Source: Rikenella sp. (GTDB taxonomy: Bacteria > Bacteroidota > Bacteroidia > Bacteroidales > Rikenellaceae). From it: a stretch of DNA of 7,571 nucleotides. Below the pieces are notes generated by a model that did no database searches, was not told the origin of the DNA, and saw only the letters and a program-made list of their open reading frames with translations. Location of the stretch: assembly GCA_029054535.1 (NCBI GenBank), contig JAIDFC010000017.1:1-7571 (forward strand). Reading direction: 5' to 3'. Positions 1 to 6,627 of the stretch are shown here, in pieces. Both the position numbers and the translations under genes were made by a program. How positions within the stretch are numbered: position 1 is the stretch's first letter; every line of letters begins with the position of its first letter.

Positions 1-1715
1 TTCCCCACCCAGACCCCCACCGCATAACGAGGCGTCAGTCCGATCGCCCAGGCATCGCGATTGCCGTAGCTCGTCCCGGTTTTCCAGGCTATCTGTTTCA
101 TGGATCCGAACTCCTGCCAGGCCGCCTCCTCCTCGGGACGATTGACCCCGCTCATCGCCCGGAACATGTACCACAAGGCCGCCGGAGAGATCGGACAGAC
201 GGCACTTCTCGGGTGCGAACCGCCCTCCGCCGCCGCGTCGCACGCGCCGACCGACAAACCCCGCATGTCGTCCGCCGCGTAATGTCCGATGCGAAGATGC
301 GTCTCCAACGACCGCGCCAGGGCCGCATACACGCCGGTCATCTCCCAGAGCGTCCCCTCGGCTCCGCCGAGGATCAGCGTCGCGCCGTAGTGGTCGGCCG
401 ATCGGTCGAAAGTCGTCAGCCCCAGCGACCTCAACAGCCCGAGAAAACGGCTGCCGTTGTAGAGGTTCAGCATCCGGACGATCGGCACGTTGAGCGACCG
501 GGCCACCGCCAGGTCGGCCGGAACGACGCCGTTGAACGTGCGGTTGTAGTTCGACGGCGCGAAACCGGCGATGTTGAGCGGCGTATCGAAAACCAGCGTC
601 CGGGGCAGCATCTGCCCCTCGGAGAGCAACGCCCCGTAGAGAATCGGCTTCAGGAGACTGCCGGTACTTCGCCGCGCCCGAACGAGGTCCACCGAGCGTC
701 CGTCCTCGACCTGGCCTCCCGCATCCTCCGTCGGCGTGATATTGCCCACGTAGGCCAACACCTCGCCCGTCCCGACCTCGGCCACCACGACCGCCGCATT
801 CCGAATCCGATTGGCCGCCAGCGCCTGCGCTCCGTAGCGGTCCACGATCTGTTGAACGCGGTGTTGCAGGGTCCGGTCGAGACTCGACCGCAGAGCCGTT
901 CCCGCCGGGAGCCGGTCCAGCAGACGGGACGCATGCCGGGGCAACGGTTCCGGAGCATCGGGCAACGGTTCGATCAGGGCGGCCCGGTATTCGACGCTGT
1001 CGAACGCGCCGACCGTCCACAGTCGACGCAGCAACCGATCGCGTTTATCACGCAGGGCCTCGCGTCCCCGGCCGGGATGGATCAACGCCGGCGAGTTGGG
1101 CAAGACGGCGAGCGTAGCCGCCTCGGCCCACGAAAGTTGGTCGGGATCGTGGCCGAAGTATCGCCAGGCGGCCGCCTCCAACCCGACGACGTTCCCGCCG
1201 AACGGAGCGTGGGCGGCATAGAGTTCGAGGATCTCCTCTTTCGTATAGCTCCACTCGACCCGGGTAGCGATCGCGGCTTCGTAGATCTTTTCGCCGACGG
1301 TCCGCGGCGGATTCCCGCGGCTCAGCCGAACGAGCTGCATCGTCAGGGTCGAAGCGCCGCTGACCACCTCGCCGGCCTGCCAGTTCTGCCGCACCGCCCG
1401 TGCCAGAGCCGGCAGCGAAACCCCGCCGTGGCGGTAGAATCGCCGGTCCTCGTACTCGACCACGGCTCGAATGTACTTGTCGGGCAGTTCATGCCGGGGC
1501 GGGAATCTCCACTGGCCGTCCGCCGCGACGCGCGCTCTCAGCAACGACCCGTCCCGAGCATACAGCACGGTGGAATACGGAGCCTCGAACAACGGCCGGG
1601 GCAACGAAAGCGCATACCCGGCGATCGCAGCGGCTACGCCGCAGACGATCGCCAGCAACCGCCGCCGGCCTCGGACACAGGCAATAAGATATGTCCATAA
1701 TTTTTTCACCTGCAT
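1..1715 (-). CDS. pbpC: Penicillin-binding protein 1C, N-terminal 571 residues (3' end off the window)
   Basis: Bifunctional peptidoglycan synthase of the PBP1C type. It polymerises lipid II with a GT51 glycosyltransferase domain and cross-links with a penicillin-binding transpeptidase domain, anchored in the inner membrane and acting in the periplasm. My own translation from ATG at 1715 stays open to base 1. It shows a basic N-terminus, one membrane segment (about residues 20-37), then GT51 motifs: EDRRFYRHGG at 89-98 (catalytic Glu region), GASTLTMQ at 120-127, KEEILELY at 159-166, and FGGNVVGLEAAAWRYFG. The transpeptidase motifs are SLLK at 353-356 (active-site Ser353), SLN at 407-409 and KTGTS at 546-550. 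The sequence stops just after the KTG strand (VGVWVG). The remaining C-terminus, normally including a BiPBP_C domain, is cut by the window edge. A purine-rich ribosome site (AGAGGAAAG) lies 3 bases before the ATG. No TAnnTTTG promoter is visible upstream, where cassette A sits only 58 bases away. Confidence 0.95.
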   Translation of the reverse strand, partial: MQVKKLWTYLIACVRGRRRLLAIVCGVAAAIAGYALSLPRPLFEAPYSTVLYARDGSLLRARVAADGQWRFPPRHELPDKYIRAVVEYEDRRFYRHGGVSLPALARAVRQNWQAGEVVSGASTLTMQLVRLSRGNPPRTVGEKIYEAAIATRVEWSYTKEEILELYAAHAPFGGNVVGLEAAAWRYFGHDPDQLSWAEAATLAVLPNSPALIHPGRGREALRDKRDRLLRRLWTVGAFDSVEYRAALIEPLPDAPEPLPRHASRLLDRLPAGTALRSSLDRTLQHRVQQIVDRYGAQALAANRIRNAAVVVAEVGTGEVLAYVGNITPTEDAGGQVEDGRSVDLVRARRSTGSLLKPILYGALLSEGQMLPRTLVFDTPLNIAGFAPSNYNRTFNGVVPADLAVARSLNVPIVRMLNLYNGSRFLGLLRSLGLTTFDRSADHYGATLILGGAEGTLWEMTGVYAALARSLETHLRIGHYAADDMRGLSVGACDAAAEGGSHPRSAVCPISPAALWYMFRAMSGVNRPEEEAAWQEFGSMKQIAWKTGTSYGNRDAWAIGLTPRYAVGVWVG

Positions 1716-1773
1716 AACTTTCCTCTTCTCCGCCGCGGCTCTCCACCTGTTCGACTTTCCACCGCCCCTTTTT

Positions 1774-1968
1774 TACCCGGCTCCGGGCAGCCGCGGATAC
1801 AGCGACGGAATGTTGTATAGCGTCGGTCGACGCGGATACAATTGGGGGTCGACAAGTTCGTCCGGCACTATCGGCGCCCATTATTTGCACTTCTATTACG
1901 GCGGAATTTACCCGAATTACAGCGACTACCGTGCGAACGCTCTTCAGTTGCGTTGCCTCCAGGAATAG
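1774..1968 (+). pseudogene. Orphan C-terminal FISUMP/C-type-lectin-like fragment (cassette A), no start codon
   Basis: The frame encodes 64 residues from YPAPGSRG to the terminal LRCLQE and a TAG stop. This pattern (PAxG.R near the start, GYNW in the middle, IYPNYS, then R.N...LRC.QE at the end) resembles the C-terminus of the Fibrobacter-succinogenes-major-paralogous (FISUMP) or lectin-fold domain that ends many secreted Bacteroidales proteins. Here there is no N-terminal part, signal peptide, in-frame ATG or ribosome site; the upstream frame runs through the 5' end of pbpC on the other strand. The fragment is homologous to cassette B (6628-6816): both begin at the same codon and about two-thirds of residues are identical, with two extra residues here in the GTIGAH loop. 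The intact frame without frameshift suggests recent origin or some retained use. It may be a gene remnant, a silent donor cassette, or a 3' module left by recombination. The family name is by pattern recognition only. Confidence 0.6.
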
Positions 1969-1973
1969 GGAGA

Positions 1974-1991
1974 GCACCCACAGGGTGTTTT
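1974..1991 (+). terminator. Small hairpin with T-run after cassette A
   Basis: CACCC (1975-1979) and GGGTG (1983-1987) pair around an ACA loop, followed by four T's, six bases after the cassette stop codon. It looks like a short rho-independent terminator, but a 5-bp stem with a 3-nt loop is weak. Cassette B has no equivalent at this place. Confidence 0.35.
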
Positions 1992-2328
1992 GTTGGCCTG
2001 CCGGTTGTACCACAGCCCCGACAACAGCCTGCCGGATGAACCGAACCCTCCAACCAGACTGCGTCTCCCAGACAAAGGCCTGCCAGGCGAGAAAGCGAAT
2101 CGCCGACAGCGCAGGCTTTCGATACAAAGCCCAATTCTCGCGTGCCGAGCGGCACCGTCCCGTCGCGGGCGATGGCGGCGGTTCGCGCGACTCTCTGAGT
2201 CGCGATTTCTCAATTCGGCAACAGATCCGGCTCGCGCTTGGCTAGGCAAGAAAACCGCGACCTGAGGGCGCTCGGTTTGCAGCCCTCTCCACGTCGTACA
2301 CGGAAATCCTCCATGATCTCCCTATGAC
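1992..2328. other. Gene-less stretch between cassette A and a strong terminator
   Basis: I find no convincing gene on either strand here; the open frames are short, overlap one another and have no recognisable domain. The nonamer GCCTGCCRG appears near 1996, 2028 and 2081. From about 1980 to 2147 the sequence has no counterpart after cassette B, so it looks like extra DNA inserted into an otherwise shared 3' flank (or lost from the B copy). The shared flank resumes near 2148. Confidence 0.5.
2169..2204 (+). repeat. Shared 3' flank of the cassettes with an 8-bp palindrome
   Basis: Bases 2169-2194 match 6839-6863 at 25 of 26 positions (one inserted base). The match runs into a palindrome: CGCGACTC (2186-2193), loop TCT, GAGTCGCG (2197-2204). 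At the second site the same 7-bp stem core has the loop TAC. Two different loops under a conserved stem suggest that the stem structure is what is kept. Only a weak ATTTCT follows, so it is not an obvious terminator. Confidence 0.7.
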
Positions 2329-2406
2329 GGGCCGGAGCTTCGCCACGCGAAGGCCCGCGTTTTCTCGCTGACGCGCGGCGGGCTTCGCAAGCTCCGGCCC
2401 TTTTTT
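2329..2406 (+). terminator. Strong two-stem rho-independent terminator
   Basis: GGGCCGGAGCTT (2329-2340) pairs perfectly with AAGCTCCGGCCC (2389-2400), followed directly by six T's (2401-2406). Inside, GCGAA-g-GCCCGC (2347-2358) pairs with GCGGGCTTCGC (2378-2388) with one bulged G, so the whole forms a long extended hairpin with a one-sided internal loop (CGCCAC). The minus strand has no T-run after the stem, so it acts on plus-strand transcription. The only plus-strand reading frame upstream is orphan cassette A, which raises the question of what transcript it ends. Confidence 0.8.
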
Positions 2407-2427
2407 GATTCCAAAACGTCTCTGACC

Positions 2428-2498
2428 GCGCGCCTGCGAAATCATTCTCGATAAACTCTCCGTTTATCGAGTGATTTCGCTACTTAGGCGAGGCGCGC
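2428..2498. repeat. Long imperfect inverted repeat (stem-loop)
   Basis: GCGAAATCA (2436-2444) and CTCGATAAAC (2447-2456) pair with GTTTATCGAG (2462-2471) and TGATTTCGC (2472-2480): 19 pairs with a TT bulge and a 5-nt TCTCC loop. GCGCGCC (2428-2434) pairs again with GGCGCGC (2492-2498) outside a one-sided 11-nt loop. No T-run follows on either side, so this is not a typical terminator. Its 2436-2444 arm is also the 3' end of repeat E1. Confidence 0.8.
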
Positions 2499-2692
2499 GG
2501 GGTATGTGGCACAGACAACCCCAAATAAAGGCCGGCCGCCGTGGCGCGAACGCGTCGGCCGGCCGGGCCCCGCGTGCCCGCGGTGGGCAATAGCTGCCGT
2601 AGTCAAAAGCGCAGAAAGCCCCAACAGATACTGCGTATCGCTTAAACCTGCGATGAAAACCTCAATAAAACACGATGCTGCGTTTCGCTTGA
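2436..2692 (-). repeat. Structured intergenic repeat E1 (inverted relative to E2)
   Basis: Read on the minus strand, this stretch shares a collinear series of blocks with the plus strand at 7393-7571. The order is TCAAGCRAAACGMAG (2692-2678, 13 of 15 bases), TACG.. leading to TTGCCC and CACCGCGGG (about 2605-2577), a GC hairpin followed by T's, GGGGTT with TCT, CCGCGCGCCWCGCCTAAG (2500-2483, 17 of 18 bases), and a GCGAWWTCA-like end (near 2436). The sequence between blocks has diverged and the hairpin arms differ while the hairpin itself persists. It also contains a direct repeat on the plus strand, GATACTGCGTATCGCTTA (2627-2644) against 2674-2691 (15 of 18). No transposase or coding frame is seen. 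Confidence 0.6.
2523..2564 (-). terminator. Terminator of the chrA operon
   Basis: On the minus strand GGCCGGCCG (2564-2556) pairs with CGGCCGGCC (2538-2530), followed by TTTATTT (2529-2523). It lies about 190 bases after the second chrA stop codon, inside repeat E1, and is the first terminator-like structure that minus-strand transcription from the chrA operon would meet. Confidence 0.7.
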
Positions 2693-2749
2693 GCCATCCG
2701 GCCGTAACAAAACAAAGCCCCCCAAACCGATCCGACAACCCAAACCGCC

Positions 2750-3283
2750 TCAACCGCCCAAACCGTAAAGCAACCAACCCACCAGCCCCGACAAAACGAT
2801 CAACAAAATCGGATTCACCTTACGGAGTGCCGCGATCAGCACCGCCCCGAAAATCACGAAACTTTTCCAGTCGATAAAATTTTCCGGCGTGAGCAACAGA
2901 AGCGCCGCGGCCAGAATCAACCCGACGACCACCGGCCTCAAAGCCCGCATCACCTGCGCCACATAAGGATTATCCTTCATCCTGAGGTAGAAGCGAGCCG
3001 CAACGAGCATAAGGACCAACGACGGCGCACACACGCCGAGGGTCGCCAACGCCGAACCCCAGACCGACCCCGTAGCGGTATACCCGATGTAGGTGGCGCT
3101 ATTGATCGCGATCGGCCCCGGCGTTACCTGCGAGATGGCGATGATGTCGGCGAACTGTGCCGCCGAGAGCCACCCGTGGCGCACCACGACCTCGGTCTGG
3201 ATGAGCGAGATCATCGCATAACCGCCGCCGAAACCGAAGAGGCCGATTTTCAGAAAAGTCAGAAAGAGTTGAACGTAAAGCAT
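2750..3283 (-). CDS. chrA: ChrA-family transporter, second half-size subunit
   Basis: A 177-residue membrane protein of the chromate ion transporter (CHR) family, short type. It opens with LFLTFLKIGLFGFGGGYAMI (about residues 4-23), which contains the family's conserved FGGGYAMI, and carries the second hallmark TPGPIAIN near residue 54, followed by about four hydrophobic segments to a hydrophobic C-terminus. Short CHR proteins of about 180-200 residues are normally encoded in tandem pairs that make up one functional transporter, as here with the gene at 3303-3848. The family moves chromate or sulfate-like anions across the inner membrane; the real substrate in this organism cannot be told. 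I chose ATG at 3283 because the family motif starts four residues later; an in-frame ATG at 3340 would add 19 unmatched residues and overlap the upstream gene. The spacing from the upstream stop is 19 bases, so the pair is an operon. Confidence 0.9.
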   Translation of the reverse strand: MLYVQLFLTFLKIGLFGFGGGYAMISLIQTEVVVRHGWLSAAQFADIIAISQVTPGPIAINSATYIGYTATGSVWGSALATLGVCAPSLVLMLVAARFYLRMKDNPYVAQVMRALRPVVVGLILAAALLLLTPENFIDWKSFVIFGAVLIAALRKVNPILLIVLSGLVGWLLYGLGG

Positions 3284-3302
3284 CTTCGTCGATCGGATTT
3301 TT

Positions 3303-3848
3303 TCAGGACCTCCCCTGCCGTTTGGCCCTCCGGTAAGCATAGCCGAGTCCGCCCAGAATCCCGCCGGCCAGACACCACACCGGCGAAAGTCCCAGCCAGA
3401 TCGCTCCGGCCAACAGGATAAAAACGCCGTACTCCCAGTATTTCAGTCCCCGGGCGAACGAGAAGACCGGCTGCAGAATCAACGCTACGACCGCCGGCCG
3501 CATGCCGTCGAAGATGCTCCGAACGGTCGGATTCTCGTTGATTCGCGAGAAAAAGATCGCTACCGCCAGCAGGATGATGAACGATGGTAGCACGGTCCCG
3601 AGAAAGGCTGCTACGGCGCCGCGTGTCCGATCGATTTTGTAACCGACCAAAATCGAAACGTTGACCGCCATCGGTCCGGGTGCCGACTGAGCGACGGCCA
3701 GCAGGTCGATAAACTCTTCGGATGCGACCCAGCGACGTTTGTCGATCATCTCTTTCTGGATGATCGGGATCATGGCATAGCCTCCGCCGAAGGTGAAGCA
3801 GCCTATTTTGAAAAACGAGGCGAACAGAGTGAGTAGTTGTCGGGACAT
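3303..3848 (-). CDS. chrA: ChrA-family transporter, first half-size subunit
   Basis: A 181-residue integral membrane protein, promoter-proximal gene of the pair. Near the start it has FFKIGCFTFGGGYAMIPIIQ (residues 12-31), containing the CHR signature FGGGYAMI, then SAPGPMAVN at about 73-81, then several hydrophobic segments and a basic tail (YRRAKRQGRS). It is a typical short CHR protein. It and the next gene are homologous but clearly different, which fits a heterodimer of opposite-topology halves known for paired CHR genes. The frame is open upstream to 4049, but that extension is basic, low-complexity sequence unlike the family and would run through the promoter. ATG at 3848 puts the signature motif at the usual distance. 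No Shine-Dalgarno sequence is seen, which is common in Bacteroidota. Chromate efflux is the textbook role, but substrate is inferred from family only. Confidence 0.9.
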   Translation of the reverse strand: MSRQLLTLFASFFKIGCFTFGGGYAMIPIIQKEMIDKRRWVASEEFIDLLAVAQSAPGPMAVNVSILVGYKIDRTRGAVAAFLGTVLPSFIILLAVAIFFSRINENPTVRSIFDGMRPAVVALILQPVFSFARGLKYWEYGVFILLAGAIWLGLSPVWCLAGGILGGLGYAYRRAKRQGRS

Positions 3849-3874
3849 CGAGTAAACGGTTGCGGATCCGTCGA

Positions 3875-3882
3875 CAAAGGTA
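3875..3882 (-). promoter_or_regulatory. -7 box of the chrA operon promoter
   Basis: On the minus strand TACCTTTG (3882-3875) matches the Bacteroidota -7 consensus TAnnTTTG exactly and lies 26 bases before the chrA start codon. The position 19 bp upstream reads GTGC instead of TTTG, so the -33 element is poor. Confidence 0.6.
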
Positions 3883-4110
3883 ATGATTCTCCTACTATCC
3901 CGCACGGTGGTTTGCAGGAGCCTCCGACGTTGGGATCGGTTTTGGGCGGTTTTTCGGATTTTTTGTGGGTTTTCTTTTCGGGCAGGTTCTGTCCACGTTC
4001 GGATGCCAATAAAACGCTCGGAGCTACTGTAGAACAGTAAAAATGTCAACAGTGAAAGCCATCATAGATCTTCCGCCGTCCCGCTCGTCAGAGATCGTCC
4101 GAAAAATCCT
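3883..4110. other. Divergent intergenic region with T/G-rich tract and a palindrome
   Basis: No gene is seen. From 3930 to 3985 the plus strand is almost only G and T, with GGG runs at 3932, 3944, 3967 and 3980 separated by T-tracts. Its complement is the 5'-upstream strand of chrA. At 4025-4039 TACTGT and ACAGTA flank AGA, a perfect 6-bp inverted repeat that could be a regulator site or a hairpin. It sits about 70 bases upstream of the putative yfhO -7 box. The regulator, if any, is unknown. Confidence 0.4.
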
Positions 4111-4118
4111 TATCTTAG
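4111..4118 (+). promoter_or_regulatory. Putative -7 box for yfhO
   Basis: TATCTTAG differs from TAnnTTTG at one position and lies 23 bases before the chosen yfhO start. No TTTG is found 19 bp upstream, so this is tentative. If right, it rules out the upstream ATG at 4043 as the start. Confidence 0.4.
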
Positions 4119-4141
4119 CCCCGAAAATCAACACCAACGCC

Positions 4142-6580
4142 ATGCAACAGAATAGCCTTTCCCGCTTTTTCCGACAAGCTCTGCCTCATATCGTCGCCAT
4201 CTTTCTATTCGCCGCCGTTTCGAGCCTGTTTTTCGCTCCGCAGTACGACGGGAAAGCCTTGCGACAAGGCGACATGGTGATGATGAGCGGCGTTACGAAC
4301 GATATCCAGCAGCACATCGACCGATACGGCGAACATCCGCAATGGGCCGGACGGAACTTCAGCGGCATGCCCTCGTACCTCATCAACATGAACTACGACG
4401 GGCGGTGGGTCAAGCAGGCCGCCGATCACCTCTACTTCCTCGGTCAACCGGCCGCCTGGATCTTCATCGCTATGGCCGGGTTTTACCTGATGCTTCTGAT
4501 GTTCGGCGTCGACCCGTGGCTCGCGATCGTCGGAGGATTGGGGTATGGACTGTCGTCCTATTTCATCATTATCATCGGTGCCGGACACATCACGAAGATG
4601 ATGGCTCTGGCGTGGGTGGCGCCGATGGTGGGGAGCGTGTGGTACGCCTATCGGAAACATCGGTGGTTGGGGGCTGCTTTGGCTGGACTCTTTGCTGCCG
4701 TCGAGATCTCGACCAGCCATCCTCAGATTACTTACTACTTTCTGTTCGTCATTTTGGCGATGGTTATCAACGAGTTCGTCGTCGCTTATAAGGCGAAAGC
4801 GTTGGCCCGATTCGGAAAGACCACCGCGGTGTTGGCCGTGGCGGTTGTGTTGGCCGTGGGGGCGAACTTCATCCAACTCTACTACGTGGCTCAGCATACG
4901 CCGGAGACCACCCGCGGGCGAAGCGAACTGACCGAGAGTCATCCGACCGATGCGGCCAACCGGACCGCGGGGCTGGATCGCGATTACATCACCCAGTGGA
5001 GCTACGGCAAGATGGAGACGCTCAACCTGTTGGTGCCCAATTTGTATGGCGGGGGAAACGATTTCGCTTCGGACGGCGCGGTGGCCGAAGTGTTGAGAAA
5101 ATACGACGTGCCGCGGGGCTATGAACGCAATCTGCCTTCGTACTGGGGGGCTCAGCCTTCGACCGCCGGACCGGTCTATCTGGGGGCTTGTCTCGTGTTT
5201 TTGGCCGCGTTCGGGATGTTCGTCCTGCGCGGGAGGGAGAAGTGGTGGATCGCGGCGGTCTCGGTGCTGGCGATTTTCCTGGCTTGGGGGCGCAACATGC
5301 AGTGGTTTACGGACTTGTTTATCGACTACTTCCCGATGTACAATAAGTTCCGGACCGTGTCGATGATCTTGGTGATCGTCGAATGGAGCGTGCCGTTGCT
5401 GGCGGTCTTGGGGCTGGCGCAGCTCTGGAGGCGCGACGGGGCGGACCCGGCGCGACTGTTGCACGGATTGAAGTGGTCGGCGATCGTTGTGGGAGGGCTG
5501 ACGCTGTTGATCGGACTGTTCGGACCGATGGCGAGCAGTTTTGTCGGCGGGAGCGATGCGGCGATGGGGCTGCCGGAACCGATCGCAGCGGCGATGCAGG
5601 AGGAACGGGCGGCGATGATGCGCGGCGATGCGTTCCGGTCGCTGCTGTTCGTTCTTCTGGCGGCGGGGGTGGTGTGGCTCTTCATTCGGAACAAGATCAA
5701 ACGCGGATGGTTCGTGGCGGCGCTGTGCGGGATCGTGCTCTGCGACCTCTTTCCGGTCGACAAACGGTACGTTTCGGCCGACGATTTCCACCCGAAACGG
5801 CAGGCATTGGCTATTCCGATGACCGAGGCCGACCGGCAGATCTTGCAGGACACGACGGACTATCGGGTGGCGAATTTCACGGTCAACCCGTTCGCGGACG
5901 CGACTACTTCGTACTACCACCGGTCGGTGGGGGGGTATCATGCGGCGAAGCTCCAGCGTTATCAGGACCTCATCGAACGGCATCTCGCACAGCAGAACAT
6001 GGCGGTGTACGACATGCTGAACACCAAATACTTCATCGTGCCGGATCGGGAGAACGGCGGCGCACCGGCGGTACAGTTGAATCCGGGAGCGTGCGGAAGT
6101 GCTTGGTTCGTGGACTCGATCGCGTGGGTCTCGGGGGCGGACGAGGAGATCGCGGGCCTGACGACGGATTTCGACCCGCACACGACGGCAGTGGTGGATC
6201 GACAATTCGCTCCGAAACTGGAGGGACTTGCGCTGGGGGGCGACAGTACGGCGACGATTGAGCTGACGGACTACCGGGTCAACCGACAAATTTATCGCAC
6301 ACACACTTCGCGAGACGCTGTGGCCGTCCTCTCCGAGATTTACTATCCGAAGGGGTGGTTGGCGATCATCGACGGCGAACGGGCAAATGCCAACAGTTTC
6401 CGAGCGGACTATGTTCTGCGTGCCATCCGAGTGCCGGCGGGCGACCATACGATCGAGTTTCGTTTCCAGGCCCCGCATTTCGACCTGTTGGCGGAGATCA
6501 CCCGTGCCTGTTCGGCCATTCTGCTCTTCGGGACGCTGGGACTGCTGATCGGGCAGGGGATTCGTCGGCGGGAGCGTTGA
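4142..6580 (+). CDS. yfhO: YfhO-family polytopic membrane protein (GT-C-like)
   Basis: An 812-residue inner-membrane protein of the YfhO family, whose members have a GT-C glycosyltransferase-like layout and in characterised Gram-positive cases help modify surface polymers such as lipoteichoic acid with sugars from lipid carriers. The reaction in Bacteroidota is not known to me. The first membrane segment (about 14-34) is followed by an external loop with RQGD at 41-44, a placing typical for the acidic catalytic loop of GT-C enzymes. About a dozen more hydrophobic segments follow (for example 103-121, 124-146, 196-216, 227-247, 343-363, 406-428, 444-463, 497-515, 522-538). A large soluble region (about 540-780) contains NTKYFIVP (627-634), YYPKGW (734-739) and PAGDHTIEFRF, then a last segment at 785-805 and a basic end (RRRER). 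ATG at 4142 is preferred over 4043: the first 33 residues of the longer form are not hydrophobic or family-like and overlap the likely promoter. It is monocistronic; cassette B starts 47 bases later. Confidence 0.9.
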   Translation: MQQNSLSRFFRQALPHIVAIFLFAAVSSLFFAPQYDGKALRQGDMVMMSGVTNDIQQHIDRYGEHPQWAGRNFSGMPSYLINMNYDGRWVKQAADHLYFLGQPAAWIFIAMAGFYLMLLMFGVDPWLAIVGGLGYGLSSYFIIIIGAGHITKMMALAWVAPMVGSVWYAYRKHRWLGAALAGLFAAVEISTSHPQITYYFLFVILAMVINEFVVAYKAKALARFGKTTAVLAVAVVLAVGANFIQLYYVAQHTPETTRGRSELTESHPTDAANRTAGLDRDYITQWSYGKMETLNLLVPNLYGGGNDFASDGAVAEVLRKYDVPRGYERNLPSYWGAQPSTAGPVYLGACLVFLAAFGMFVLRGREKWWIAAVSVLAIFLAWGRNMQWFTDLFIDYFPMYNKFRTVSMILVIVEWSVPLLAVLGLAQLWRRDGADPARLLHGLKWSAIVVGGLTLLIGLFGPMASSFVGGSDAAMGLPEPIAAAMQEERAAMMRGDAFRSLLFVLLAAGVVWLFIRNKIKRGWFVAALCGIVLCDLFPVDKRYVSADDFHPKRQALAIPMTEADRQILQDTTDYRVANFTVNPFADATTSYYHRSVGGYHAAKLQRYQDLIERHLAQQNMAVYDMLNTKYFIVPDRENGGAPAVQLNPGACGSAWFVDSIAWVSGADEEIAGLTTDFDPHTTAVVDRQFAPKLEGLALGGDSTATIELTDYRVNRQIYRTHTSRDAVAVLSEIYYPKGWLAIIDGERANANSFRADYVLRAIRVPAGDHTIEFRFQAPHFDLLAEITRACSAILLFGTLGLLIGQGIRRRER

Positions 6581-6627
6581 TAAACGGGCGACCGGTTCAG
6601 TTTGCTTTTTTCACTTTCGCGGCGATT

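Noticed and set aside
213..1700. Long plus-strand open frame of 495 codons
   Set aside because: It is antisense to pbpC, Arg- and Pro-rich and without domains; the minus-strand frame carries all GT51 and transpeptidase motifs.
2205..2230. Possible inversion of a short ATTCGGCAACAG-like segment relative to 6871-6887 next to the palindromes
   Set aside because: The match is only about 11 bases with gaps and could be chance in GC-rich DNA.
2627..2691. CRISPR-like pair of 18-base repeats
   Set aside because: Only two imperfect copies (15 of 18) with one 29-base gap, no cas genes; more likely an internal duplication in repeat E1.
2484..2777. Minus-strand frame of 97 codons with a hydrophobic middle (FIAGLSDTQYLLGLSALL)
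   Set aside because: It overlaps the end of chrA in another frame, passes through the terminator hairpin and repeat E1, and has no ribosome site. The repeat structure explains the sequence better.
3849..4049. 67-codon N-terminal extension of the first chrA gene
   Set aside because: It is basic and not family-like, and it would place the TACCTTTG promoter box inside the gene.
4043..4141. 33-codon N-terminal extension of yfhO
   Set aside because: No family resemblance, and it spans the likely -7 box. The first membrane segment follows the ATG at 4142 at a normal distance.
4205..6478. Minus-strand open frame of 757 codons
   Set aside because: It is antisense to yfhO, rich in Arg, His and Gln, with no recognisable domain. 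It is a by-product of high GC and codon bias.
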